In this document: one piece after another, positions 1-7,656 of the stretch
How positions within the stretch are numbered: the first letter of the stretch is position 1
Layout: each line of letters begins with the position of its first letter
Assembly (NCBI GenBank): GCA_947096075.1
Contig: CAMUQE010000020.1
Location: forward strand, 1 to 18,961
Length of the DNA stretch: 18,961 nucleotides
Direction: 5' to 3'
DNA from: Veillonella parvula
Lineage (GTDB): Bacteria > Bacillota > Negativicutes > Veillonellales > Veillonellaceae
The notes under the pieces: model-generated
What the model was told of the DNA's origin: nothing
Seen by the model: only the letters and a program-made list of their open reading frames with translations
Databases searched by the model: none
Program-made: the position numbers and the translations under genes

Positions 1-438
1 ATTCTGAGAGTGTTTTATTGTACAGTTTTGATCATATTTTAAGTCTTGGAATAAAGAGCCGCCACGATATACATTTAAGATTTGTAAGCCACGACAGATG
101 CAAAAGATAGGAGTTTGTCTTTCTTCTGCTGCTTTGATTAAAGCAAAGTCGAATTGATCGCGCTCCGGAAATACATCGCCAATACCTTGCAAAGGTTCTT
201 CTCCATAGTGGAGAGGGTATACATCATGACCGCCAGATAATAGTAAGCCGTCAAGTTTTGCTACCGTTTCGCGAGCTACATCAAGATTTTGGGTAAATGG
301 AATTATAACAGGAATGCCACCAGTCTCCTCAATAGAACGAGGATAGTCTTGGTTTACGTAAGAACGCAATAAATCTACGTAAGGACCACCATTATCTCGT
401 AAGATATTGCCAGATATGCCAATGAATGGTTTCGTCAT
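1..438 (-). CDS. Peptidase C26 / gamma-glutamyl-GABA hydrolase-like protein, N-terminal part (runs off the left edge)
   Basis: The first 146 codons of a class I glutamine-amidotransferase-like hydrolase are present; the C-terminal part lies beyond position 1. The protein begins MTKPFIGISGNILRD, typical of the C26 family (PuuD-like), which hydrolyses gamma-glutamyl bonds, for example in gamma-glutamyl-GABA of the putrescine pathway. The reading frame shows the family's LLLSGGHDVYP loop and the nucleophile elbow ICRGLQILNV with Cys115, followed by GGSLFQD. The ATG at 438 is preceded by a good AGGTGAT ribosome binding site (441-447). The catalytic His/Glu pair expected near the C-terminus is not visible here. 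The family call is firm; the exact substrate is not, since family members act on several gamma-glutamyl compounds. It is divergent from the permease at 659. Confidence 0.85.
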   Translation of the reverse strand, partial: MTKPFIGISGNILRDNGGPYVDLLRSYVNQDYPRSIEETGGIPVIIPFTQNLDVARETVAKLDGLLLSGGHDVYPLHYGEEPLQGIGDVFPERDQFDFALIKAAEERQTPIFCICRGLQILNVYRGGSLFQDLKYDQNCTIKHSQN

Positions 439-523
439 AATATCACCTCATATGTGTAAAAAACTGTACAACCTTATGTTAGTGTATCAGATTTTATGGA
501 TAAAAACACTACTAATAGATATA

Positions 524-540
524 ATTATAAGACTTATAAT
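524..540. promoter_or_regulatory. Perfect 8-1-8 palindrome between divergent genes (candidate operator)
   Basis: ATTATAAG, one A, then CTTATAAT form a perfect inverted repeat in the 220-bp divergent region between the C26 hydrolase and the permease. Its central 15 bases resemble the 7-1-7 PerR-type box (TTATAATnATTATAA), differing at the innermost pair. Both strands contain a TATAAT within it, so it could overlap a -10 element in either direction. That a protein binds here is inference. Confidence 0.4.
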
Positions 541-617
541 AGAGAAAATATGTTAAAGTTGATACATTTTACTATATTTTCTTTCAAGATATAGTTGTAT
601 ATGTTTAGTGCGAAACA

Positions 618-626
618 TGATATGAT
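618..626 (+). promoter_or_regulatory. Candidate extended -10 promoter of the AEC permease
   Basis: TGA followed directly by TATGAT gives an extended -10 element 32 bases before the ATG at 659, predicting a short leader. A TTGTAT lies at 595-600, but its 20-base spacing is too long for a good -35, so the extended -10 would have to carry the promoter. Confidence 0.35.
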
Positions 627-658
627 AAACTACGAATGAACTGTGCGGGAGGTTTACT

Positions 659-1702
659 ATGGTTTTTCTAACATCTTTACAAAGTATCATACCTATTGTG
701 CTACTTATTTTGTTAGGATATATATTAAAAGGGCGGGGCATGTTTAATCCTACCTTTAGCGGTAATTTATCGCGATTTATCATGTCGGTTGCATTACCAG
801 CGGGAGTATTTGTATCTGTATTACATCACCTACATACTTCTGATATATGGAATTTACGATATGGCATGTTAGTGGTTGTCCTAACATATGTTATCGCATA
901 TATCGTAGCGTTTATTATGATGAAAATGTTGAAAGTTCCTAAAGGACGACGTGGTATTTTTATCAATATGGTAGTAAATGATAACTGCTTGTTTATTGGG
1001 TTACCAGTGCAAATTGCACTTTTTGGTCAAGATGCGCTGCCGTATTTCCTGTTATATTACATCGGTAACACTATTTCCGTATGGATGGTGGGAGTATTCC
1101 TTATAGAACTAGATCCATTGCCAAATTCTGAAGTAGATTTTAATAATGGCTCCCATAAGATTGATAGTATAAATAATAGTTCAGTATCTACTGAAGGTAA
1201 AAGCAAGAAACATAAATTTGATTGGAAGAAGTTATTACCACCACCATTGTTAGGTTTTTTTGTGGCCTTAATCTTCTTGTTTTTTGAAATTCCTTTACTT
1301 CCAATTTTGCATACTACCTTGAATTACTTAGGTGATATGGTAACCCCACTATCCTTGATTTATATAGGTATTGTACTTCATGATGCGGGCTTAAAAAGCA
1401 TGCGTTTAAATAAAGACTCCATCGGTGGAATTGTAGGACGATTTGTCATTTCTCCGATTATCATGTTCTGTCTGATTACGGTCTTACAATATGGAGCAGG
1501 TATTGTATTAGAGCCAATCGCAATCATCACCTTTGTTGTACAATCAGCAGGACCAGTCATTGCTGTATTACCAATTGTAGCTAATGAATCAAAAGCTGAT
1601 TTGCCATTTGCTACAGGTCTAGTTATGATCAGTACCATATTATTTGTTGTAGTAATTCTAATTATAATGGAAATTTTAACAATGATAGGTATACAAGCTT
1701 AA
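659..1702 (+). CDS. AEC-family (auxin efflux carrier / malate permease-like) transporter
   Basis: This is a 347-residue membrane protein of the AEC family, secondary transporters of small organic anions such as malate in bacteria. It has two groups of about five hydrophobic helices separated by a hydrophilic loop at roughly residues 151-190. The first half carries the family-like LPAGVFVSVLH and NDNCLFIGLPVQIALFG segments; the second half has the GDMVTPLSLIYIGIVL and VQSAGPVIAVLPIVANE segments. The central loop is rich in Asn and Ser with a basic end (KSKKHKFDWKK). A strong ribosome binding site (GGGAGG, 647-652) sets the ATG. It is a single-gene unit that ends at a strong terminator. Substrate is unknown; an organic acid is plausible for a lactate/malate-using anaerobe, but that is inference. 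Confidence 0.85.
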   Translation: MVFLTSLQSIIPIVLLILLGYILKGRGMFNPTFSGNLSRFIMSVALPAGVFVSVLHHLHTSDIWNLRYGMLVVVLTYVIAYIVAFIMMKMLKVPKGRRGIFINMVVNDNCLFIGLPVQIALFGQDALPYFLLYYIGNTISVWMVGVFLIELDPLPNSEVDFNNGSHKIDSINNSSVSTEGKSKKHKFDWKKLLPPPLLGFFVALIFLFFEIPLLPILHTTLNYLGDMVTPLSLIYIGIVLHDAGLKSMRLNKDSIGGIVGRFVISPIIMFCLITVLQYGAGIVLEPIAIITFVVQSAGPVIAVLPIVANESKADLPFATGLVMISTILFVVVILIIMEILTMIGIQA

Positions 1703-1731
1703 AATAAGGAAAAGATTAAAATAAGTAAATA

Positions 1732-1784
1732 AAAAATAGGTTCCTAATGGTCATATAGGTGGTGACTATTAGGAACCTATTTTT
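1732..1784. terminator. Bidirectional rho-independent terminator
   Basis: A 22-bp stem (1732-1753 with 1763-1784, one G-T wobble) encloses a 9-base loop. The outer arms are A5 and T5, so the hairpin has a U-tract in both directions. It lies between the convergent permease and flippase genes and should terminate both. Confidence 0.9.
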
Positions 1785-1801
1785 ATGTAAGTATATACAG
1801 C

Positions 1802-3358
1802 TTATCTAAAGAATCTACCAACGAGTGGCATACTAGCACCATCGTTTTTATTAAGGCCTTTTAAAAGAACCATGATAATTACGTATAGTAATAATCCTTC
1901 AATACCTGTGAGTATAAAGTTAGCCCACATTGGTAGGATGTCTATTAAATAATGGTAACTCATGAAAATAAGTATACCCATAACACCGGCACTGACCACG
2001 TTTTTCCAAAGCAGGGAAATATCAAGGAAGTAGCCTGTGTATTTTTTGATATAAATCAAGTTGAGTAATGCGGCAAAGCCAATATCAGCAACGGTTGCCC
2101 AGGCGGCACCGCCGATGCCAAGCCAAGGAATAGCAGTCAGTGTCCAGTTAAGGATGACCTTGATTATGAGAGAAATTCCCATATTTATGACTGGAATACG
2201 TGGTCTATTGAGACCTTGTAGAATACCTGTTGTTACTTGATGTACACCTAGGAAGAATATAGAGAATGCCGTGATTTGCGTTGCTAGTTCTGCCTTAGGC
2301 GCATTGTAAATCAGTGTAACAGTTGGGGCAGCAAGTACATATAATAGCACTGTAAATGGTACGGTTGCCATAAATGTTAAACGCATAGAGCCAGCAGTGC
2401 GATCATATATACCTTGATGATCGCGTTTTGCAAAGGCATGAGAGATAGCTGGTACAATGCTTGTCGCAAGGGCTGCGGTAATGATGGTAGCCAAGTTGAT
2501 GAGCGGTACCGCCATCCCAGTAAGGTAACCGAAGAGTTCTGTTACTTCGTTCATTGGGAACCCAGCATCTAATAAGCGACGTGGTACGATAAGTAAGTCG
2601 AGATTCGCCGTCAACGGTAACATGATACTTGCTAAGGAAATTGGTATGGACAAGGTTAAGAGTCGTGACAAAATTTCTTTAGCTGATTCACGGGGGCCAT
2701 CGTAGCTTTCACCAGTACTACTTGCCTTAGGTAATTTGTAGTAGTAATACAACAGCACCAGGAAGGCCCCAAAAGCACCTACACCAGCACCTAAGCTAGC
2801 GCCACCTGCCGCGGCCGGTAAGCCGTAAGGTAATAAAATAGCAGCAGCACCAAGCATAACGATGACCCGTAGCAATTGTTCTACAATTTGGCTAATCGCC
2901 GTAGGCGTCATCATTTCATAGCCTTGGATATACCCGCGGAAACAGGAAATCCATGTTACAAAGAATACTGCCGGAGCGAGCGCGATGATAGAGTAGTAGG
3001 CACGGCTTTCAGCAATGAGACCACTAGAGATTAACCAATCTGCACCAAAGTACATGGCAAGACTGGCGATAAAACCTGTAATAGTCAACATTGTAAAAGA
3101 AATATTGAATACTCTCTTAGCACCACTAAAGTCGTGTAAGGCTAATCGTTCTGCCGTCAAAATAGAGATGGCAATCGGCACACCTGCGCTCGAAATTTGC
3201 AATAGTAACAAATAGATAGGAAAGGCCATCTGGTAGATGCCGATCCCTTCACCGCCCAAGATGCGGGATAGAAGAATCCAGTTGATACTACCGATGGCTT
3301 TCACTACGAAACCGGCAATGGTTAAAATTAAGGTTCCTTTTAAAAATCCACTAGCCAT
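1802..3358 (-). CDS. SpoVB/MurJ-like polysaccharide (lipid-linked oligosaccharide) flippase
   Basis: A 518-residue polytopic membrane protein with about 14 hydrophobic segments, belonging to the MOP/MATE exporter superfamily (SpoVB / polysaccharide biosynthesis branch). The N-terminus FLKGTLILTIAG followed by LSRILGGEGIGIYQMAFPIYLLLLQISSAGVPIAIS is highly typical of the SpoVB group. GLNRPRIPVINMGISLIIKVILNWTL in the second half fits the same branch. Members move lipid-linked peptidoglycan or polysaccharide precursors across the inner membrane. The start ATG lies only 3 bases after the aldolase stop codon and has no visible Shine-Dalgarno, so it is probably translated by coupling to the aldolase. 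SpoVB is named for spore cortex synthesis, but the family is widespread in non-sporulating Firmicutes. Substrate (lipid II or another glycan) is not decidable from sequence. Confidence 0.85.
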   Translation of the reverse strand: MASGFLKGTLILTIAGFVVKAIGSINWILLSRILGGEGIGIYQMAFPIYLLLLQISSAGVPIAISILTAERLALHDFSGAKRVFNISFTMLTITGFIASLAMYFGADWLISSGLIAESRAYYSIIALAPAVFFVTWISCFRGYIQGYEMMTPTAISQIVEQLLRVIVMLGAAAILLPYGLPAAAGGASLGAGVGAFGAFLVLLYYYYKLPKASSTGESYDGPRESAKEILSRLLTLSIPISLASIMLPLTANLDLLIVPRRLLDAGFPMNEVTELFGYLTGMAVPLINLATIITAALATSIVPAISHAFAKRDHQGIYDRTAGSMRLTFMATVPFTVLLYVLAAPTVTLIYNAPKAELATQITAFSIFFLGVHQVTTGILQGLNRPRIPVINMGISLIIKVILNWTLTAIPWLGIGGAAWATVADIGFAALLNLIYIKKYTGYFLDISLLWKNVVSAGVMGILIFMSYHYLIDILPMWANFILTGIEGLLLYVIIMVLLKGLNKNDGASMPLVGRFFR

Positions 3359-3361
3359 TGA

Positions 3362-4291
3362 TTATAGTTTGTTGGAAGAACCCAATACATTTTTAATTTT
3401 GTGAGCTACCATGCCTTTAATAGCATCACGAGCAGGTCCTAAGTATTTACGAGGGTCAAATTCGGATGGGTTTTGAGCCAAGTATTCACGTACAGATGCG
3501 GTCATAGCAAGACGAAGGTCTGTATCGATGTTGATTTTGCAAACCGCCATTTGAGCTGCTTTGCGAAGCATTTCTTCAGGAACGCCTTGAGCACCAGGAA
3601 TATTGCCACCGAATTTATTACATTTTGCTACGAATTCAGGCAATACGGAGGATGCCCCATGCAATACGATAGGGAAGTTAGGCAATAATTCGCCAACTTT
3701 TTTCAAACAATTGAAGTCGAGGTAAGGGTCGCCTTTGAATTTGTAAGCACCATGGCTAGTACCAATAGCGATTGCTAAGGAGTCTACGCCAGTTAGGTGT
3801 ACGAATTCAGCAGCTTGTTCTGGGTCTGTAAAGCGAGCATCTGCATCGGATACGTTTACATCATCTTCAACACCAGCCAAACGGCCTAATTCTGCTTCTA
3901 CTACAACGCCATGAGCGTGAGCATATTCAACAACTTGTTTAGTGATTTTTACGTTTTCATCGAAATCATAGTGAGATGCGTCGATCATAACGGATGTGAA
4001 ACCACCATCTACACAGTCTTTACAGATTTCAAAGGAATCGCCGTGATCAAGGTGAAGAGCAATCGGTAAGTTGCTGTCTTCAAGAGCTGCTTCTACGAGT
4101 TTTACAAGGTAAATATGTTTAGCATATTTACGAGCACCTGCAGATACTTGCAAGATAAGAGGGGATTGTTCCTCTTTCGCTGCATCTACGATACCTTGTA
4201 CGATTTCCATGTTGTTTACATTGAAAGCGCCAACAGCATAGCCGCCTTCATAGGCTTTTTTGAACATTTCTGTAGTAGTAACTAATGGCAT
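3362..4291 (-). CDS. fba: Fructose-bisphosphate aldolase, class II
   Basis: This 309-residue protein cleaves or forms fructose 1,6-bisphosphate in glycolysis/gluconeogenesis, in the cytoplasm, using zinc. It starts MPLVTTTEMFKKAYEGGYAVGAFNVNN, the standard class II opening. Visible active-site residues are the catalytic Asp82 and zinc ligand His83 in LHLDHGD, VEAELG (131-136), His180 in GTSHGAYKF, His211 in VLHGASS, and the phosphate-binding NIDTD (254-258). The ATG at 4291 was chosen because AAGGAGG (about 4297-4303 on the complement) sits just before it and the family's homology begins there; an in-frame ATG ten codons upstream lacks this support. The flippase gene follows after 3 bases, suggesting a two-gene operon. 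Tagatose-bisphosphate aldolase is a close relative, but the sequence fits the fructose enzyme better. Confidence 0.93.
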   Translation of the reverse strand: MPLVTTTEMFKKAYEGGYAVGAFNVNNMEIVQGIVDAAKEEQSPLILQVSAGARKYAKHIYLVKLVEAALEDSNLPIALHLDHGDSFEICKDCVDGGFTSVMIDASHYDFDENVKITKQVVEYAHAHGVVVEAELGRLAGVEDDVNVSDADARFTDPEQAAEFVHLTGVDSLAIAIGTSHGAYKFKGDPYLDFNCLKKVGELLPNFPIVLHGASSVLPEFVAKCNKFGGNIPGAQGVPEEMLRKAAQMAVCKINIDTDLRLAMTASVREYLAQNPSEFDPRKYLGPARDAIKGMVAHKIKNVLGSSNKL

Positions 4292-4396
4292 GTTGTCCTC
4301 CTTGGCCATAGGGCCTGTCATATCATGTTATTAATACTGTGACTGCTAGTATTCCTAGCGCATATGAGCTAGATAAAAAACTAGTGTTATTGCAAT

Positions 4397-4425
4397 CATA
4401 TATCAATTCAAGTTAAGTATATCAA
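4397..4425 (-). promoter_or_regulatory. Candidate sigma-70-type promoter of fba
   Basis: On the minus strand TTGATA (4420-4425) and TATATG (4397-4402) are separated by 17 bases. Transcription would start near 4390, giving a leader of about 100 bases before the fba ATG. The leader contains three short self-complementary CTAGC/GCTAG blocks. Confidence 0.4.
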
Positions 4426-4541
4426 GAAACACTATAAAGGGCCAATATTTTTTGTATAACTTGTGCATAAAATTCGTCTTGTTTTGTGACCCATGTGGGT
4501 TATTTCTGTGTAGTAGCATTTATTTAGAGAGTTATATCAGC

Positions 4542-5516
4542 TCAATCGTTTAGCAATACTTTCATATCCTCCGGTATTTCTGCATGCAGTTCGAGCCATT
4601 CATTTGTTATGGGATGGTAAAAGCTGACGCGCGCTGCATGCAGTGCTTGGCGTTGGATAGATTCTAGATGACCACCGTATAAGTCATCGCCCGCAAGGGG
4701 ATAGCCTAGTTGAGATAAATGAACTCGAATCTGATGGGTGCGTCCTGTGTGCAATAAGCACCGTACATGGGTAAACTGATTATAAGATGTAAGCGAGTTG
4801 TCAGTTGAACATACATTACTATTATTATTCATTGTAATTACATCATCAGAATTAATCTTACCACTACTGATTTTGCTTGTATTTTTACTAATAATAGTTA
4901 TATCCGTGCGAGCCGGCTTTCCTTGGACTGTACAACAGCGTTCAATGATACTGCCTGGTTTACGACCTATAGGCCAGTTAATGCTTATAGGCACAGCAGG
5001 GAGATGTCCCTCTACAATGGCGTCGTAGCTTTTGTAAAAATGGGTGTGTTTTTTATCAAAAGCATGTTGGACCACCGATGTTTTAGCAATGATGACAATA
5101 CCTGAGGTATCCTTATCTAATCGGTGTACGGGATGGAAATCATAGTGCTGATCTGTTTCTTGGTAGTAATGAAGTACACCATTTGCCAACGTATGATCTC
5201 GGACGATAGAAGTAGGGTGCATAAGAATACCAGCCGCCTTATTTATGACTAAAATATATTCGTCCTCATATATGATATCTAAACTCATAGGACTTAGGCT
5301 AAACTCTTGCTCTGGAGTTAACTTCATAACGAGATGGTCGCCACCGTGAATGAGGGTATTCCAATTGGCAGGTTTATTGTTAACTGTTATGATGCCATTA
5401 TTTCGTAAGCGTCGTCTCATGCGCTGGGAAATATGTTGTTGTTTTATAATGTGATTCATAGATTGTGTATGTACATCAGAGTTTACAATCAAGTCGATTA
5501 TCGTTGCTGTTTTCAT
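4542..5516 (-). CDS. RluA-family 23S rRNA/tRNA pseudouridine synthase
   Basis: A 324-residue enzyme that isomerises uridine to pseudouridine in structured RNA. The N-terminal part (about 1-65) resembles the S4-like region of RluC/RluD relatives (SQRMRRRLRNNGIITVNN). The catalytic domain follows: INKAAGILMHP (91-101), motif II HRLDKDTSGIVIIAK (131-145) with catalytic Asp134, and LLHTGRTHQIRVHLSQLGYPLAGDDLYGG (254-282). Between PARTDITII and THVRCLLHTGRTHQIR there is an unusual Ser/Asn-rich insert of about 37 residues (roughly 211-247) that normal family members lack. The ATG at 5516 is needed to keep the S4-like segment intact. No Shine-Dalgarno precedes it, but an extended -10 does, suggesting a leaderless message. 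Which RNA position is modified cannot be told. Confidence 0.88.
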   Translation of the reverse strand: MKTATIIDLIVNSDVHTQSMNHIIKQQHISQRMRRRLRNNGIITVNNKPANWNTLIHGGDHLVMKLTPEQEFSLSPMSLDIIYEDEYILVINKAAGILMHPTSIVRDHTLANGVLHYYQETDQHYDFHPVHRLDKDTSGIVIIAKTSVVQHAFDKKHTHFYKSYDAIVEGHLPAVPISINWPIGRKPGSIIERCCTVQGKPARTDITIISKNTSKISSGKINSDDVITMNNNSNVCSTDNSLTSYNQFTHVRCLLHTGRTHQIRVHLSQLGYPLAGDDLYGGHLESIQRQALHAARVSFYHPITNEWLELHAEIPEDMKVLLND

Positions 5517-5523
5517 ACGTATT

Positions 5524-5532
5524 ATTATAGCA
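5524..5532 (-). promoter_or_regulatory. Extended -10 promoter abutting the pseudouridine synthase start
   Basis: On the minus strand TGC followed by TATAAT (complement of 5524-5529) forms a perfect extended -10 element. Only 7 bases separate TATAAT from the ATG, so the expected transcription start falls at or next to the A of the start codon. The -35 region is poor. No ribosome binding site is possible in such a short leader. Confidence 0.5.
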
Positions 5533-5566
5533 AATAAAATAAAAATGAAGAATTTTTCATAATTCG

Positions 5567-5596
5567 TTGTATTTGTGAAGGTCGATATAGTATAAT
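5567..5596 (+). promoter_or_regulatory. Candidate promoter of the WG-repeat gene
   Basis: TTGTAT (5567-5572) and a perfect TATAAT (5591-5596) are 18 bases apart. Transcription would start near 5603, leaving a leader of about 138 bases before the ATG at 5741. A second, weaker candidate with a TATATA -10 lies nearer the gene, around 5690. Confidence 0.45.
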
Positions 5597-5740
5597 TTGA
5601 ATTGCTGAATTTTATGCATTATTTATGTGTGAACTTTTTACTGTAAAACTGTGTGTTTAGTTATAACAGTTTATTTTATGAACTATATATGTATGTTAAG
5701 GACTGTATGGTTATAGCTTATTCTATAAAAGGAGAGGTTT

Positions 5741-7336
5741 ATGAATATTAACAAGAAATCTTTATTAGTCGCATGTGTGTTAGTGGCTATGTCTACAACT
5801 ACTTTCGCAGCATCTACTACAACATCTACTAGTAGCACAACGGTAACAAACCACGATACACCAACATCTACTAGTACACGTGTTACTCGTGAGCAACATA
5901 CAACAACTACATCAACTTCTACTGTGCGCACAGAAAGCTCTAGCTCCACTAAAAGCACAAAAGCTAGTGTAGGCGTTATGACTCCTCAAAAGCTTGAAGA
6001 ACGTAGTGCACTTTCTGGTTATATCGCAGCTGACGTGTCAAGTGCATTAAACCCTTATCGGGATGCACCAAAATCTTTGAAATCTGGTAAAGGTACTACT
6101 TTCAAAAATGATGAAGTTCTTGAACATGGTGTATTAGCATCTATGAAACAAGGCGGTAAATGGGGTATTATTCGTCCAGATGGTACTGTTGCTATTGAAC
6201 CTAAGTACAAAGAAATTAAAGATGTTGATTATAAAACAGGCAATGTGTTAGCTCAAGTAGATAAGAAAACAGAAACTTGGGTTACACCTAAGGGTGTGGA
6301 AATCTCTGAAGAGGAAGCTTTAAAAGAACGTGTTAAACAAGAAGCAACTCAAGAGTATCCAAGCGATTCCTATGTAGAGTTTAAAGAAAAAGGCAAATAC
6401 GGCTTTAAGACTACTGACGACAAAGTAGTGATTGCTCCACAATTTCGTCAAGTTGTGACTGGTTTTAGCGAAGACCGTGCTTTTGTTAAGAATGCTAAAG
6501 GTAAAATCGTAGCTATTGATGGTACTGGTAAAGAATTATTTAATGCTCCTTCTAAAGAGGTATATGCATTCCGCAATGGTCTTGCTGAATATCGTCGCTC
6601 CGTAAGTGGTTTTAACTTAGGTGGTCTTGTAGGTGGCTTTATCGTGGGTGGTATCCTTGGTGGTGCACTTTTAGGTGGTCAACATTACCACATAGGTGGT
6701 TTTGCTTATGATGGTGCAAAACGCGGCTATATCGATCGCTCTGGCAACATTGTTATCGATAGCAAAAAAGATAAAGTATGGCCTATCACAGCTTATGGTA
6801 CAGTAATCAAAGATGCGGGCAATTTATATTTCGTGAACCGTAAAGGTGAAGTTGTTATTCAACCTGGCGATTATGATGCAGGTGAAATGGATAAATTAAA
6901 TGGTCTATTAGCGTTAAGAGACAATAAGACTGAGAAATGGGGCATTTTCGATGTATCAACAGGTAAGCAAGTAGTAACCTTCAAATATGATTCTATTTCC
7001 TTTGCAGGGACTGATCGTTTAGTAGTTGTGAAAGATCATGTTAAAAACCTTATCGATATGAATAGTGGTAAATCCTTGTATTCTGCTCAAACAGAAGTAA
7101 CTATTGAAGCGTTCAACAACGATACTGTAACATGGGTTCATACTGGTAAAGAGGGCTATACAATCATAGATAATAATGGTCATATTTTATTTAAAGATAC
7201 AAACAAACTTATTGAAGACGCTAAGTCCTTTAACCATGGTTTCAGCTCTGTTAAGTCTAAAGGCAAATGGGGAATCATGAACTCCAAAGGTGAATGGCTT
7301 GTACAACCTACATATGATGCGGTAAACGTTTTATAA
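5741..7336 (+). CDS. Secreted WG-repeat-containing protein with Ser/Thr-rich stalk and glycine zipper
   Basis: A 531-residue exported protein. Residues 1-24 are a signal peptide (basic start, hydrophobic core, likely cleavage after TFA or TFAA). Residues 25-76 are almost entirely Ser and Thr with a few charged residues, a low-complexity linker. From about 130 to the end come beta-rich WG (KWGIID-type) repeats, recognisable at KWGIIRPDGTVAIEPKY (140-156), KYGFKTTDDKVVIAPQF (219-235), RGYIDRSGNIVI (328-339), KWGIFDVSTGKQVVTFKY (399-416), EGYTIIDNNGHILF (471-484) and KWGIMNSKGEWLVQPTY (509-525). Inside the array, residues 294-313 are a glycine zipper (GGLVGGFIVGGILGGALLGG) that could enter a membrane. 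WG repeats are of unknown function, thought to bind partners. The ATG follows AAAGGAGAGG (5728-5737). It appears to be a single-gene unit. Confidence 0.8.
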   Translation: MNINKKSLLVACVLVAMSTTTFAASTTTSTSSTTVTNHDTPTSTSTRVTREQHTTTTSTSTVRTESSSSTKSTKASVGVMTPQKLEERSALSGYIAADVSSALNPYRDAPKSLKSGKGTTFKNDEVLEHGVLASMKQGGKWGIIRPDGTVAIEPKYKEIKDVDYKTGNVLAQVDKKTETWVTPKGVEISEEEALKERVKQEATQEYPSDSYVEFKEKGKYGFKTTDDKVVIAPQFRQVVTGFSEDRAFVKNAKGKIVAIDGTGKELFNAPSKEVYAFRNGLAEYRRSVSGFNLGGLVGGFIVGGILGGALLGGQHYHIGGFAYDGAKRGYIDRSGNIVIDSKKDKVWPITAYGTVIKDAGNLYFVNRKGEVVIQPGDYDAGEMDKLNGLLALRDNKTEKWGIFDVSTGKQVVTFKYDSISFAGTDRLVVVKDHVKNLIDMNSGKSLYSAQTEVTIEAFNNDTVTWVHTGKEGYTIIDNNGHILFKDTNKLIEDAKSFNHGFSSVKSKGKWGIMNSKGEWLVQPTYDAVNVL

Positions 7337-7451
7337 TATAATTGGTTGTAGAATTCTTTTGAATTTGTATTGCCTTTAGTTCTGGCTTAATTAGTTTTTT
7401 TAGTTATAGTTCTTAGCTATAGACTAAATACAACAGAATAGCGTTATATAG

Positions 7452-7492
7452 AACTAGCAATGTACATATATTATGTATGTTGCTAGTTTTTT
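7452..7492 (+). terminator. Rho-independent terminator of the WG-repeat gene
   Basis: Arms 7452-7468 and 7472-7488 pair over 9 bp and 6 bp around a two-base mismatch, with a 3-base loop, followed by six T (7487-7492). It lies about 115 bases after the stop codon. Confidence 0.8.
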
Positions 7493-7629
7493 ATATTATT
7501 TGTCTTATGTATTGCGTTGCATAACCGTATTAGAGAACTTTCACTATACTTATAAAAGCTTCATTAATACATAGCTAACAATTATAATTAAGAAAATCGA
7601 TTTATCTAGAAAATAAGCCTGTTTTAAGG

Positions 7630-7635
7630 TATAAT
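7630..7635 (+). promoter_or_regulatory. Candidate -10 element of the yajQ promoter
   Basis: A perfect TATAAT at 7630-7635 has a weak TAGAAA -35 (7607-7612) 17 bases upstream. Transcription would start near 7643, giving a leader of about 107 bases. It may also serve the downstream cbi genes, because no terminator lies between yajQ and cbiD. Confidence 0.45.
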
Positions 7636-7656
7636 TATAAAGATGTATTCCGTTTT

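Noticed and set aside
4292..4321. Ten-residue N-terminal extension of the aldolase
   Set aside because: The AAGGAGG ribosome site lies inside this extension and points to the ATG at 4291, where homology begins.
4488..4500. ACCCA/TGGGT hairpin as a terminator of the pseudouridine synthase gene
   Set aside because: The stem is only 5 bp with a 2-base loop, and no T-run follows on the minus strand.
5683..5958. Minus-strand reading frame opposite the WG-repeat gene start
   Set aside because: It is a Val-rich shadow of the Ser/Thr-rich coding region, without a ribosome site or recognisable domain.
5815..5965. Thr/Ser codon run as a tandem DNA repeat or CRISPR-like array
   Set aside because: It is coding low complexity (ACA, ACT, AGC, TCT codons) with no regular repeat unit or spacers.
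7399..7428. Hairpin after the WG-repeat gene as a terminator
   Set aside because: The 11-bp bulged stem has no T-run on its 3' side; the real terminator is at 7452-7492.
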